Shown here: positions 42,110 through 51,685 of the stretch, in pieces | Layout of the letters: every line of letters starts with the position of its first letter | How positions within the stretch are numbered: the first letter of the stretch is position 1 | Assembly (NCBI GenBank): GCA_028689015.1 | Contig: JAQTXC010000002.1 | Span: 30,183 to 94,182, forward strand | Reading direction: 5' to 3' | Source of the DNA: Dechloromonas sp. | Lineage (GTDB): Bacteria; Pseudomonadota; Gammaproteobacteria; Burkholderiales; Rhodocyclaceae | Length of the DNA: 64,000 nt | The notes under the pieces: generated by a model | Database searches by the model: none | Told to the model about the DNA's origin: nothing | The model's input: the letters and a program-made list of their open reading frames with translations, nothing else | Program-made: the position numbers and the translations under genes

Positions 42110-44645
42110 GGGCTTGTTCCACGGGCAGGATGACGGTGAAAGTGGCGCCTTCGCCTTCGGTTGATTGCAGACTGACGCTACCGCCCATACGTTCACTCAG
42201 TTGTTTAACGATGGCCAGGCCAAGGCCGGTGCCGCCGTGTTCGCGGGTCATGAAATTCTCGAGTTGTTTGAATTTTTCAAAAATGGTCGCTTGGGCAGCG
42301 GCTGGGATGCCAGGGCCGCTGTCGCAAATTGCAAAACGGATGTACTGCTCATCGTGGCGCGACACTGTGAGGGTTACGCTGCCTTGTTGGGTAAATTTGA
42401 CCGCATTGTTGAGCAAATTGTTCAGAATTTGTCGCAGTCGGGTGCTGTCGACTTGCATCGTGGGGGGAAGGTCGTCGGCCAGTTCAAGGCGCAACTGCAA
42501 GCCTTTGCTCTCGGCGGGAGAGCGATGAAGGGCGGTGGTTTCGTTGAGGAAGCTGGGCAGGGGGATCGGTGACGGGGTGAACACCATCTCGCCGGCTTCG
42601 ATCTTGGCTAAGTCGAGAATTTCGCTGACCAGGTGCAGCAAGTGATCGCCGCTTTGCTGGATGATGGCAGCGTATTGCTGTTCATCCTTGCCTTCAAGCT
42701 CAGCCTTGAGCAATTCGGCAAAGCCCAGGATACCGTTGAGCGGCGTGCGCAATTCGTGTGACACCGTGGCCAGGAAGGCAGATTTGGCACGGCTGGCTTC
42801 TTCGGCCTTTTCCCGTGCCTCTTCCAGTCGCGTGAAAGACTCGGCGACAGAATCGGCCATCTGGTTGAAGGAGCGTGCCAGTTCCCCCATCTCATCGTGC
42901 GAGCGGTCGTCCAGGCGTTGTTGCCGTTGACCGGCCTGGAAAGCGCGGATGCCGCTAATCATTGACGTGATGCGGCCGGTGAGCAGGTTGGCCATCCAGA
43001 AGGCGATGGCAATGACGACGATGATCATCAGCAGGGTTGATCCCCAGAGGCCCAGGGCGGTCGATGCCAAGCTGCTTTCGATCCCATCGAGCAGGTCGGT
43101 CCGCTGGTTCTGGAAATTACGGTCTTTTTCGTCAATCAGTCGATTGATCTTGATGCCGGTTTCGGTCGCTGCCTTGTGGAAGTCATCGACATTGGCACCG
43201 ATGGTCACAAAACCAAAGCCTTGTTTTGATTGGCTATAGCGTCCGGTGTAATACGGAATGGCGGCGGCTGTAGTCAATTTCCACAGGCCGGAGAAGAAAA
43301 TGACGAAAGAACCGGAGCCGCCGTGTTCGGTCAGAGCATTCCAGCCATCGCACTGCGGCGAAAAGTTGAGGTAGCGGCAGTCCAGCGCCACGATGCCGGC
43401 TTGGGCCTGAGTTTTGGCGGGTTTGAGCTTCAGGCTTTGCTGGCGGAAAGGCGGTACGCTGGCCAGGAATTCGTGCGACGGTTTGCCGCTTTGCTGCCAT
43501 TCTTCGTAGAGCGATTGATCCAGCCAAGGAGTTTCGGGCAGTCCGGTCTGCGGGTTGTAGCCGACGATGAAATAATCGCGTGGGTGCGAAATCGAGCGGC
43601 TCTTGTAATCCCAGATAAAGGCGTAATTGCCTTTGATGGCATCGGCAATCGGGGTGTAGCGTTCCTCGGTCGGCATCAGGCGGTCGGAAAACTGCCGGAT
43701 GTGGTCGTGGTCGAGGGCCAGGGTGACATAGCCAGTGACTTGTCCGTTTTTGACGACCGGCATGGCCCAGCGCACGATGCCGCGAAAACGTTTGCCGACT
43801 GGGTTTTCGGTGCCAGCGTAGGCTGACTGCTCGGGCGCAAAGGGCTTGCCGGCTTTTTCGAGGCGGGCCGGCAGGTAGGGGCCGATCAACTGGGTGGGCA
43901 CATAGGCGCCGATAACATCCGAGACATAGATTTCACCTGGGCGCAGTTTTTTCAGGTCGCTGAAATAAGTTTCTGCCTTGACGAAGGTGTTTTTGCGGTC
44001 GACGACGTTTTTCAGCGATTTTTCAGTCAATTCGCCACGCGTCACTTTGATCTTTTCCTGACCATTCAGATCAAGGTAGGTCATTTCGACAAACAGTGGT
44101 CGCAATTCGGATTCGCCCAGATACTCCGGTGGCCGGACGTGAAAATCCTTGGCATTGTCTTCGAGGATGGGGCGTGTGACCTTCACTTCTTCCGTGACCG
44201 GGGTGACCGGCTCCCAATGGGTGCCGTCAGCAGCCAGTTTCCATGGGCCGTGCTGGTAAATCGGCCGGCGACGGTCGGCCAGGAAGCGGCGGAAATTGTC
44301 CTCGCTGGGTTCTAGGGCAGCCGCCAGCCTGATATCGCGGTCGCGGTCGTAGAGAAAATCAGCAATCTTGCGCGCTGTGTCCGTAGTCAGCGCCTCGATT
44401 GCTTCACGCGAACGCAGGTCCAGCGCCCGAATCGAATCGTCGGTGACGGTTTTGCCGATTTCCTGAATGGTGGCTAGCGTGTTGTCGGCCATCGCGCCGA
44501 CCTTGTGCGACACATCGTCCCCCAGTGACTGGGCGGTGTGCCAGGCAAACCAGGCCAGCAACAAGAGGGGAACGACCTTGATTAACACGAAAATGGCGAT
44601 TAATTTGCCACGGATGCCATTTAGAAAACTGGGTAGTTTCATCAT
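42102..44645 (-). CDS. Cache-type sensor histidine kinase
   Basis: This 847-residue kinase has TM1 at about 15-35, a very large periplasmic region to about 535 with Cache-like pattern (FVEMTYLDLNGQEKIKV, SDVIGAYVPTQL), and TM2 at about 536-556. HAMP follows (SMISGIRAFQAGQ, HDEMGELARSFNQMADSV). The HisKA H-box is FLATVSHELRTPLNGILG. HATPase_c has LRQILNNLLNNAVKFT and [12 protein letters not shown]. There is no receiver of its own; the next gene supplies one. It starts at adjacent ATG codons after AAAGGACG. The 500-residue sensory region suggests a complex ligand or a binding-protein partner. Confidence 0.88.
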   Translation of the reverse strand: MMKLPSFLNGIRGKLIAIFVLIKVVPLLLLAWFAWHTAQSLGDDVSHKVGAMADNTLATIQEIGKTVTDDSIRALDLRSREAIEALTTDTARKIADFLYDRDRDIRLAAALEPSEDNFRRFLADRRRPIYQHGPWKLAADGTHWEPVTPVTEEVKVTRPILEDNAKDFHVRPPEYLGESELRPLFVEMTYLDLNGQEKIKVTRGELTEKSLKNVVDRKNTFVKAETYFSDLKKLRPGEIYVSDVIGAYVPTQLIGPYLPARLEKAGKPFAPEQSAYAGTENPVGKRFRGIVRWAMPVVKNGQVTGYVTLALDHDHIRQFSDRLMPTEERYTPIADAIKGNYAFIWDYKSRSISHPRDYFIVGYNPQTGLPETPWLDQSLYEEWQQSGKPSHEFLASVPPFRQQSLKLKPAKTQAQAGIVALDCRYLNFSPQCDGWNALTEHGGSGSFVIFFSGLWKLTTAAAIPYYTGRYSQSKQGFGFVTIGANVDDFHKAATETGIKINRLIDEKDRNFQNQRTDLLDGIESSLASTALGLWGSTLLMIIVVIAIAFWMANLLTGRITSMISGIRAFQAGQRQQRLDDRSHDEMGELARSFNQMADSVAESFTRLEEAREKAEEASRAKSAFLATVSHELRTPLNGILGFAELLKAELEGKDEQQYAAIIQQSGDHLLHLVSEILDLAKIEAGEMVFTPSPIPLPSFLNETTALHRSPAESKGLQLRLELADDLPPTMQVDSTRLRQILNNLLNNAVKFTQQGSVTLTVSRHDEQYIRFAICDSGPGIPAAAQATIFEKFKQLENFMTREHGGTGLGLAIVKQLSERMGGSVSLQSTEGEGATFTVILPVEQAHD

Positions 44646-44686
44646 CGTCCTTTGGGCTGTACCGCCGTCTGTGTGACCTGGGGCGC

Positions 44687-45109
44687 TCAGTGTTTGTCGG
44701 CAGGCTCGGCTTTGCCTTCGCCGGCAACTGCGTCCTTGTCTTCCTTGGCCTCGCCTTCTCCTTCTGTCGGCGCAGCGGTTTTTTTCTTTTTCTTGCTGCT
44801 GGGGCTGGGCGGGGGTTCGGGCGGGGGTAATTGAGGAACGATGGTATCGATCTTGTTTTCCCGCATGTATTCGTCCATCTCTCGCCAGCCGGTGTATACC
44901 GCAGATTTGGGTACCCAGGTATAGATCGCGTAGCAGTCCTCAATCGCCCGCCCGGAATGGCGGCAGGCGCTGCCGACGGCCTTGCCTTCACTTTCCAGGC
45001 GAGCCTCCTTGGCGGCCGGGTCTTCCAGGCCGAGTTTGGCGGTGATCTGGTCGCAGCCACTGAGTCCGAGGGCTGCGATGATGAAGGAAAGGGGCCAAAG
45101 CTTCTGCAT
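44687..45109 (-). CDS. Lipoprotein with charged C-terminal tail
   Basis: This 140-residue lipoprotein has a hydrophobic signal and lipobox GLSGC (Cys18 region) followed by DQ. Residues 40-80 hold two cysteines in a small domain (CRHSGRAIEDCYAIYTWVPKSAVYTGW). The tail is rich in Pro, Lys, Glu and Ala. The ATG at 45109 is preferred; the longer frame lacks a signal sequence. I recognise no named family. It heads the minus-strand run of kinase, receiver and kinase with a 41-base gap. A sensory accessory role is possible. Confidence 0.7.
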   Translation of the reverse strand: MQKLWPLSFIIAALGLSGCDQITAKLGLEDPAAKEARLESEGKAVGSACRHSGRAIEDCYAIYTWVPKSAVYTGWREMDEYMRENKIDTIVPQLPPPEPPPSPSSKKKKKTAAPTEGEGEAKEDKDAVAGEGKAEPADKH

Positions 45110-45169
45110 GCCGGGAATTCTCGCATATTTGTTCCGGGCGTGGCCAAAACTGCGCTCTGAGTGGCGCGC

Positions 45170-45175
45170 TATAAT
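45170..45175 (+). promoter_or_regulatory. -10 element of ugpB
   Basis: TATAAT (CGCTATAATGAGG) lies 34 bases before the ugpB ATG and between the divergent lipoprotein and ugpB genes. No good -35 is seen at 17 bases. Confidence 0.45.
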
Positions 45176-45209
45176 GAGGCGTCTATTGTTTTTTCGGTCA
45201 CCAACTGCC

Positions 45210-46493
45210 ATGAAATTCATTTTGCGCCCTGTTTTGTTGAGTTTTTGCCTGGGATTTTCCAGCTTGGCCACGGCGGCCAAGGCACCGAACAAGCCGCTGG
45301 CCGTGGTGGAGTCGGAGGTGCCGACGCTGGCCCATAATTTGAGCCCGCAGCACGAGGCACGCCTGCGTGACTTCCTGGCCCGTTACCAAGCGGCGACCGG
45401 AGAACGGTTTGAATTGATTCGTCTGGAAAAAGGTGATGCCCCGGCAACGCTCAACCTGGTTAGCCGTTACGATATGAGCGACATCCTGAGTCAGTCGCAG
45501 CGTTTCGTTCCGCTCTACGCCATGATGGCGAAGGCTGGTGTGCCGCTCAAGCTGACTTTGTCCGACGAATTGAAACCGGGTGTGGTTGACAGTCGTGGCC
45601 GTCTGGTAGCCCTGCCGGTGCTCTATTCAACGCCGGTCATGTTCTACAACAAGAATGCTTTCCGCAAAGCGGGTCTGGATGCCGAGCAGCCGCCCCGGAC
45701 CTGGTTTGAAATGCAGGGCATGCTCGACAAGCTGCAGGAAGCGGGTTACAGCTGCCCGTATGCTACTTCGTGGCCGGTCTGGGTGCATGTCGACAACGTG
45801 AGTGCCATTTCCGGTGTGCCGTCCGCCAGTACGCAGGGCGCGGTCAGCTTCAATGCCTTGCCGCAGGTCAAGCATGTGTCGATGATGGCGACCTGGAGCA
45901 AGGCGGGTTATTTTCGCCAGTTGGGGCGGCTGGATGAAGCGAGCCGTGCTTTTCAGGACGGCCAGTGCGCCATGATTTCTGCCGATTCGCGCGAGTACAA
46001 CGATTTTCTTGAGGCGCGCGGTGTTGAATTGGGCATTGCGCCATTGCCTTACCATGATGATGTCTACGGGGGGCGCCGGCCATCCTTGGCCGATGGTCCT
46101 TCCTTATGGGTTGGCGCTGGCGCCTCGCGCGCGCAGTACAAGAAAGCGGCGAAGTTTGTTTCGCATGTCCTGTCGCCTGAGGTTCAGGTCGAACTGGTTC
46201 GCACCTATGGGGGCTTGCCGCTGACCGCTGCGGCCCGGTTGGCGGTGCGCAGCAAGTTGCTGGCCGATGGCAACAAGGTGCTGGATGTAGCTTACGACTC
46301 GTTGCGTGGCTCAGTGGCGACGGGGCCGGTGCGTGTCGCCAATATCGATCCGGTGCGACTGATTGCCGATGAGGAATTGGAAGCCGTTTGGGGGGCCAAC
46401 AAGCCGGCCAAGGCAGCGCTCGATAGGGCGGTTAGCCGGGGTAATGCGGTCCTTGGTGCCAAACCCGCGCTGAAAAAAGCGCAGCCGTTCTGA
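45210..46493 (+). CDS. ugpB: UgpB-like periplasmic solute-binding protein (orphan)
   Basis: This 427-residue exported protein has a signal peptide ending near ATAAKA and the solute-binding family 1 (UgpB) fold, with VALPVLYSTPVMFYNKNAFRKAGLD, PPRTWFEMQGMLDKLQEAGY and FQDGQCAMISADSRE. UgpB binds sn-glycerol-3-phosphate or glycerophosphodiesters. No ugpA, ugpE or ugpC lies in the window. The next gene is ugpQ, which supports the substrate class. It is divergent from a lipoprotein and kinase run, so it may feed ligand to a sensor. A distant transporter is the alternative. Confidence 0.85.
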   Translation: MKFILRPVLLSFCLGFSSLATAAKAPNKPLAVVESEVPTLAHNLSPQHEARLRDFLARYQAATGERFELIRLEKGDAPATLNLVSRYDMSDILSQSQRFVPLYAMMAKAGVPLKLTLSDELKPGVVDSRGRLVALPVLYSTPVMFYNKNAFRKAGLDAEQPPRTWFEMQGMLDKLQEAGYSCPYATSWPVWVHVDNVSAISGVPSASTQGAVSFNALPQVKHVSMMATWSKAGYFRQLGRLDEASRAFQDGQCAMISADSREYNDFLEARGVELGIAPLPYHDDVYGGRRPSLADGPSLWVGAGASRAQYKKAAKFVSHVLSPEVQVELVRTYGGLPLTAAARLAVRSKLLADGNKVLDVAYDSLRGSVATGPVRVANIDPVRLIADEELEAVWGANKPAKAALDRAVSRGNAVLGAKPALKKAQPF

Positions 46494-47212
46494 TGCGCCT
46501 GCCTTTGCCGCGCTGGTTTGCGCATCGGGGCGGCGGACTGCTCGCCCCTGAGAACACGCTGGCCGGGATTCGCTTGGCGGCACATATGGGATTTTCGGCG
46601 GTTGAGTTCGACGTCATGTTGTCAGCCGATGGCACGCCCGTCCTCATCCACGATGACACGCTGGAGAGGACAACCAATGGTCAAGGGGCGGTCGCCGAGA
46701 TCGATGATGCCCGCTTGTTTGCCCTCGATGCCGGGGGCGGACAAAGGATTCCTCGTCTGGATGAAGCGGCCTGGCTGTGTCGCCAGCTTGGCTTGCTGGC
46801 CAATGTCGAGATCAAACCTTCGCCGGGGATGGATCGGCAAACGGCGCAGGTGGTCTGTGAGCAGGTTGGGCGCTTGTGGCATGGCGCCGCTATCCAGCCG
46901 CTGATTTCCTCGTTCTCGCTGGCGGCCATGGCGGTCGTGCAGGAGGTGCTGCCACAGGCCCGGCGTGGCGTCTTGTTCGAGGTGGTGCCCAGCGATTGGC
47001 TGGCCATTCTGCAGCGACTGGGGGCACAGAGTTTGCACTGCGATGCGGACACACTGTCCAAAAGTGTGCTCCGTGACGCAGTCGACCGCGACATTCCGGT
47101 TCTTTGTTATACGGTCAACGACCTTGCCCAGGCTGAAAGTCTGTTGGCCGATGGGGTTAGTAGTTTATTTACTGACCGGCTTGATCTTTTCGCGCCTGGT
47201 CGAGGGCGCTGA
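46493..47212 (+). CDS. ugpQ: Glycerophosphodiester phosphodiesterase UgpQ
   Basis: This 239-residue GDPD-family enzyme has the catalytic motifs AHRGGGLLAPENT, VEFDVMLS, LIHDDTLERTTNG and the later VEIKPSPG. It hydrolyses glycerophosphodiesters to sn-glycerol-3-phosphate and an alcohol. The ATG overlaps the ugpB stop (TGATG), so the pair is translated together. There is no signal peptide, so it should be cytoplasmic, as in E. coli UgpQ. It is followed by alaS, which has its own -10-like element. Confidence 0.92.
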   Translation: MRLPLPRWFAHRGGGLLAPENTLAGIRLAAHMGFSAVEFDVMLSADGTPVLIHDDTLERTTNGQGAVAEIDDARLFALDAGGGQRIPRLDEAAWLCRQLGLLANVEIKPSPGMDRQTAQVVCEQVGRLWHGAAIQPLISSFSLAAMAVVQEVLPQARRGVLFEVVPSDWLAILQRLGAQSLHCDADTLSKSVLRDAVDRDIPVLCYTVNDLAQAESLLADGVSSLFTDRLDLFAPGRGR

Positions 47213-47218
47213 GCTGAC

Positions 47219-47243
47219 GGCGATTTTTTCTTTTAAAATCGCC
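47219..47243 (+). promoter_or_regulatory. Stem-loop and -10-like element before alaS
   Basis: GGCGATTTT (47219-47227) and AAAATCGCC (47235-47243) form a perfect 9-base stem with a T-rich 7-base loop. The 3' side contains TAAAAT (47234-47239), a possible alaS -10 element. The stem follows the ugpQ stop by six bases, so it may instead end that message. Confidence 0.45.
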
Positions 47244-47278
47244 GGTTTCGTATTCCATCGCCTTTGAGGCTGAACTTC

Positions 47279-49900
47279 ATGAAAAGCGCCGAAATCCGCC
47301 AGAAATTCCTCGACTTCTTTGCTGCCAAAGGGCATCAGGTCGTTTCTTCCAGTTCGCTGGTGCCGCACGAGGACCCGACGCTGTTGTTCACCAACGCCGG
47401 GATGAACCAGTTCAAGGATGTTTTCCTCGGTTTCGACAAGCGCCCCTACAGCCGGGCGACGACCTCGCAGAAATGCGTTCGGGCCGGCGGCAAGCACAAC
47501 GATCTCGAAAACGTCGGCTACACCGCGCGCCACCATACCTTCTTCGAGATGCTCGGCAACTTCTCGTTCGGCGATTACTTCAAGCGCGATGCGATCAGCT
47601 ATGCCTGGGAATTGCTGACGGAAGTCTACAAATTGCCCAAGGACAAGCTCACCGTCACCGTCTATGCCGAGGACGACGAAGCCTACGACATCTGGACAAA
47701 AGAGATTGGCGTGCCGGCGGAACGCGTTATCCGTATCGGCGACAACAAGGGGGCGCGGTACGCGTCTGACAATTTCTGGATGATGGGTGACACCGGCCCC
47801 TGCGGTCCGTGCACCGAGATTTTCTATGACCACGGCGAGAAGCATTGGGGCGGCCCCCCAGGATCACCGGAGGAAGACGGTGACCGCTTCATTGAGATCT
47901 GGAACAACGTCTTCATGCAGTTCAATCGCGATGAAAACGGCGTCATGCATCCGTTGCCCAAGCCTTCGGTCGATACCGGCATGGGTCTGGAGCGCATTTC
48001 CGCCGTACTGCAGGGTGTGCATGCCAATTATGAAATCGACCTGTTCCAGACGCTACTGAAGGCGGCTGCCCGTGAAACCTCAGCAGTCGACATGGATTCG
48101 CCATCGCTGAAGGTGCTCGCCGATCACATCCGCGCCTGCTCCTTCCTGATCGCCGACGGCGTCATTCCCGGCAACGAAGGTCGTGGCTACGTGTTGCGCC
48201 GCATCATCCGCCGCGCCATCCGCCACGGCTACAAGCTCGGCGCCCGCGCTGCCTTCTTCAACCGCATGGTGCCGGACCTGGTTGCCGAGATGGGCGATGC
48301 CTACCCGGAACTCAAGGAATACCAGGCCAAGATCATCGCCACGCTGAAGCAGGAAGAAGACCGCTTCTTCGCCACCATCGAAAACGGCATGGAAATCGTC
48401 GAAGGCGAACTCGCCGCGATGGCCGCCAAGGGCATTACCGTTTTCAACGGCGAAACTGCCTTCAAGCTGCACGACACTTACGGCTTCCCGCTCGACCTGA
48501 CGGCTGACATCTGCCGCGAGCGCAATGTCACCGTCGACGGCGCTGCCTTTGATGCCGCCATGGCCCGCCAGAAGGAACAAGCCCGCGCTGCCGGCAAGTT
48601 CAAGATGGCGACCAATCTCGAGTACGTCGGTGCTGAAACCGCATTCCATGGCTACGAGTCGCTCGATGCCAAGGGCAAGGTGTTGGCGCTGTACAAGGAC
48701 GGTGTCGCGGTCGACGCTTTGCATGAGGGTGATTTGGGCGTTGTCGTGCTCGATAACACCCCGTTCTACGCCGAGTCAGGCGGCCAGGTCGGTGACCGTG
48801 GCGAGCTGAAGGGAACGGGCGGTATTTTTGCTGTTGAAGATACCTTGAAGATTCAGGCGGCTGTTTTTGGTCACCATGGCGTGTTGAAGACGGGCAAGTT
48901 GGTCGTCGGCCAGGAGGTCGCTGCCAAGGTCGATGTGGGCTCGCGCCTGGCGACCGGCCGTAATCACTCGGTGACTCACCTGATGCACAAGGCGCTGCGT
49001 GAGGTGCTGGGCCAGCATGTGCAACAAAAGGGTTCGTTGGTGGATACAGGCAAGACACGTTTCGATTTCGTCCATACCCAGCCGATGACCGCCGAGGAAA
49101 TCCGTGAGGTCGAGGAAATCGTCAATCACGAGATCCTGGTCAATGCAGCCACCGACAGCCGTGTCATGGGGATTGAAGACGCGCAGAAATCCGGCGCGAT
49201 GATGTTGTTCGGCGAAAAATACGGTGACGAAGTGCGTGTTGTCGCGATCGGCTCATCCAAGGAGTTGTGCGGCGGCACGCACGTCGCCCGGACCGGCGAC
49301 ATCGGCTTGTTCAAAATTGTCGCAGAGGCCGGGGTGGCTGCCGGCGTGCGGCGTATCGAAGCGATTACTGGCACCAATGCGCTGGCCTACGTGCAGGAGC
49401 AAACAACGCGGGTGAATGGCGTTTCGGCCCTGCTCAAAACCCATCCGGATGAACTGGCCGAGCGGGTGGTGGGCATCATGGACAATGTCCGTGCGCTGGA
49501 GAAGGAACTGGGTCGCCTCAAGTCCAAGCTGGCCGCCAGCCAGGGTGATGAGCTGCTGGCCCAGGCGGTCGACATCAAAGGGGCCAAGGTGCTGGCTGCC
49601 ACCCTGGAGGGCGCCGACCTGAACGGCCTGCGCGAAACCATGGACAAGCTGAAGGATAAGCTCCAATCAGCCGCGGTCGTCCTGGCTGCGGTGGCGGATG
49701 GCAAAGTGACGCTGATTGCCGGCGTGACGGCTGATCTGACGGGCAAGGTCAAGGCCGGCGAACTGGTCAATCTGGTTGCCCAGCAAGTCGGTGGCAAGGG
49801 CGGCGGTCGTCCGGACATGGCGCAGGCCGGCGGAACGCAGCCGGAGAATCTGCCAGTCGCACTGGCCTCCGTTGCTGCTTGGGTGAGCGGCAAGCTCTAA
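47279..49900 (+). CDS. alaS: Alanine-tRNA ligase
   Basis: This 873-residue enzyme has all AlaRS parts: the catalytic core from [17 protein letters not shown], the tRNA-recognition region, and an editing domain with [17 protein letters not shown] and the zinc motif [13 protein letters not shown]. The C-Ala domain is at the end. It charges tRNA-Ala with alanine and clears mischarged Ser/Gly. Length matches E. coli (876). The ATG at 47279 is chosen over an in-frame TTG 15 bases upstream. It is convergent with a small membrane protein gene, separated by a GC-rich hairpin. Confidence 0.98.
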   Translation: MKSAEIRQKFLDFFAAKGHQVVSSSSLVPHEDPTLLFTNAGMNQFKDVFLGFDKRPYSRATTSQKCVRAGGKHNDLENVGYTARHHTFFEMLGNFSFGDYFKRDAISYAWELLTEVYKLPKDKLTVTVYAEDDEAYDIWTKEIGVPAERVIRIGDNKGARYASDNFWMMGDTGPCGPCTEIFYDHGEKHWGGPPGSPEEDGDRFIEIWNNVFMQFNRDENGVMHPLPKPSVDTGMGLERISAVLQGVHANYEIDLFQTLLKAAARETSAVDMDSPSLKVLADHIRACSFLIADGVIPGNEGRGYVLRRIIRRAIRHGYKLGARAAFFNRMVPDLVAEMGDAYPELKEYQAKIIATLKQEEDRFFATIENGMEIVEGELAAMAAKGITVFNGETAFKLHDTYGFPLDLTADICRERNVTVDGAAFDAAMARQKEQARAAGKFKMATNLEYVGAETAFHGYESLDAKGKVLALYKDGVAVDALHEGDLGVVVLDNTPFYAESGGQVGDRGELKGTGGIFAVEDTLKIQAAVFGHHGVLKTGKLVVGQEVAAKVDVGSRLATGRNHSVTHLMHKALREVLGQHVQQKGSLVDTGKTRFDFVHTQPMTAEEIREVEEIVNHEILVNAATDSRVMGIEDAQKSGAMMLFGEKYGDEVRVVAIGSSKELCGGTHVARTGDIGLFKIVAEAGVAAGVRRIEAITGTNALAYVQEQTTRVNGVSALLKTHPDELAERVVGIMDNVRALEKELGRLKSKLAASQGDELLAQAVDIKGAKVLAATLEGADLNGLRETMDKLKDKLQSAAVVLAAVADGKVTLIAGVTADLTGKVKAGELVNLVAQQVGGKGGGRPDMAQAGGTQPENLPVALASVAAWVSGKL

Positions 49901-49931
49901 GCCAAGACGCGGGTTGCCCGTCGGCGATCGA

Positions 49932-49970
49932 GCGGGCGGGCGCCTACTGGCTCTGCCAGCGCCCGCCCGC
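49932..49970. terminator. GC-rich hairpin between convergent genes
   Basis: GCGGGCGGGCGC (49932-49943) pairs with GCGCCCGCCCGC (49959-49970) as a perfect 12-base stem, with a small inner stem TGGC-TCT-GCCA. No T-run follows. It lies between the ends of alaS and the membrane-protein gene and is likely a strong RNA stop or 3' stabiliser for both. Confidence 0.6.
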
Positions 49971-49978
49971 TGACTTGT

Positions 49979-50320
49979 TCAGCTCAGACGGCGGGGGGGC
50001 TCTGCAGTGGTTTCGCGCACGACTTCCCCTTCAATGATGATGCCGCTGGCGTTCGCCTCGTCGGCCCGGCGGGACTGAGCCGAGGCGTAAGCGGCGCCTT
50101 GTTGACGGGCGGCTTGGCGCAAGGCACGAGTTTTCCACCAGAACCAGCCGGCCAGCAAGGCGCCGAGCACGGCGACCACGGCCAGCACAATCAGAGAAAA
50201 CATGAAGCCGACCACCAGCAAACCAATGCTGAGTACAAAGGCCAGAATGCGGGCCGGCAGGCTTTGCCCAGCACGGGCGTTGAGGTGGTGTTGAAAGTTG
50301 GATTGCGTTTTGGGGTCCAT
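49979..50320 (-). CDS. Small membrane protein of unknown function
   Basis: This 113-residue protein has one long hydrophobic stretch or two close ones (about 24-66, ILAFVLSIGLLVVGFMFS and VAVLGALLAGWFWWKT). A basic/polar cytoplasmic tail follows, with IIIEGEVVRE. It begins MDPKTQSNFQHHLNAR. It has no motif of known function. It is convergent with alaS and has its own start upstream of the EAL-HDOD gene's end. The hydrophobic profile and ordinary codon use support it as a real gene. Confidence 0.6.
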   Translation of the reverse strand: MDPKTQSNFQHHLNARAGQSLPARILAFVLSIGLLVVGFMFSLIVLAVVAVLGALLAGWFWWKTRALRQAARQQGAAYASAQSRRADEANASGIIIEGEVVRETTAEPPRRLS

Positions 50321-50419
50321 GCCGCGCTGTGTCGTTCAGAAATCAGTCAGGCGCTCATTGTGCGACAAGCCGGACGGTGGGTCAGCCCCCAAACTGTGCG
50401 GCTTGTGTAACGATTGACC

Positions 50420-51676
50420 TCAGTGGCCGCTGGCGGTGCTTTCCTGGGCGATGCCGTTGGCCCAGGAGATGGCATCGGTTTGTGCCTGGTTGAGGCGGCG
50501 TGGGCTGAGGCTTGGCAGGTGTTGAAGCGCGGCATTCAGCGCGACCAGGTCGCCTTCTTCGCTTTTTTCCGTTAATTGCAGCAGGTGGCCGAGTTCGCCC
50601 TGATGGGCGCACAAGGCTTCCTGAACGTTGTCAGCCAGGCCGAGCGGGGCAATGATTTCGGGCAGCGGCAGGCCGATCAGAACGGGCATCAGCGACATGA
50701 TGCCGACCATGAACGCCTGGTCAGCAAAGGCGGATTGCCCGGGTTGGACGTGGGCAGCCAGATTTTCCATCAGCCGGCCGCGGGTGGCGGCCATAATCAG
50801 CAGCGGGTTGGCTGCGCCTTGTGGCTTGCCGGCTGAAAAGAGCAGTAATTGCAGCCAGCGTTGTAACTGGCGTCGGCCGAGCACGTTGATGGCGTGGTTG
50901 AGCGACGTGATACGGCTGCTGGCACCGACGCCCACCGAATTGGTCATGCGCAGCAAGTTGACCGTGAGACCCGGCTCCTGCTTCAGGGTTTTTTCCAGTT
51001 CGCTGGTTTCGGCATCGCCGAGCAGCAGTCCCATCAATTTCATCAAGGACAACTGCGAATGATCGAGCTTGCGGCCAGCAATGATTGTCGGTTTTGCGAA
51101 GTAGTAGCCCTGAAAGAGGGTGAAGCCCAGTTTCAGGCACTGCGTCATTTGCTCGCTGGAATCGACTTTTTCGGCAAGCAGGGTCTTGCCCAGTGGCTTG
51201 AGCTTCAGGGTGAGCTGCATCAACTCGACGCGGCTGAGCGGCTGAATATCCACCTTGATGACATCGACCAGAGCCAGCAAGTCGGCAAATTGTGGTTCAA
51301 GCTGGATGACATCATCCAGCGCCAGGGTAAAACCGGCCGCCTTCAGGGCACGGCAGCGCGCAACAACCGCGGCGGTCGGCGGGACCGTTTCAAGAATTTC
51401 CAGCACCACCGATTGGCGGGGCAGGAGCTCGAGGACGTCACTAAACAGGAAATCTTCATCGACGTTGATGAAACCCCGACAATTGCCCAGTGCTGCCTCG
51501 ACGCCCAATTCACTGAAGGCATTGGCAATGACGGTGGCGGTTGCTTGAACCCCGCAGGTGATTTGCGCGGCGTTACCGCTGCCGTTGCGAAAGAGCAATT
51601 CGTAAGCATAGAGCTGCTGATTGCCATCCAGAATGGGCTGGCGCCCCAGAAACAGCTGATCAGCAGCGGTGCTCAC
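50420..51676 (-). CDS. EAL-HDOD protein (YuxH/CdgJ-like), degenerate EAL
   Basis: This 418-residue protein has an N-terminal EAL fold (about 5-205). The key motifs are degenerate: YELLFRN in place of the EALLR motif, and LALDDVIQ in place of DDFGTG. It probably does not cleave c-di-GMP. The C-terminal HDOD domain (about 215-400) has LSLMKLMGLLLGDAETSEL and ITSLNHAINVLGRRQLQRWL. Family members such as CdgJ influence motility through protein contacts. It sits 10 bases after the phosphomannomutase stop on the same strand, so the two may be co-transcribed. Confidence 0.9.
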   Translation of the reverse strand: MSTAADQLFLGRQPILDGNQQLYAYELLFRNGSGNAAQITCGVQATATVIANAFSELGVEAALGNCRGFINVDEDFLFSDVLELLPRQSVVLEILETVPPTAAVVARCRALKAAGFTLALDDVIQLEPQFADLLALVDVIKVDIQPLSRVELMQLTLKLKPLGKTLLAEKVDSSEQMTQCLKLGFTLFQGYYFAKPTIIAGRKLDHSQLSLMKLMGLLLGDAETSELEKTLKQEPGLTVNLLRMTNSVGVGASSRITSLNHAINVLGRRQLQRWLQLLLFSAGKPQGAANPLLIMAATRGRLMENLAAHVQPGQSAFADQAFMVGIMSLMPVLIGLPLPEIIAPLGLADNVQEALCAHQGELGHLLQLTEKSEEGDLVALNAALQHLPSLSPRRLNQAQTDAISWANGIAQESTASGH

Positions 51677-51685
51677 GATAAGTCC

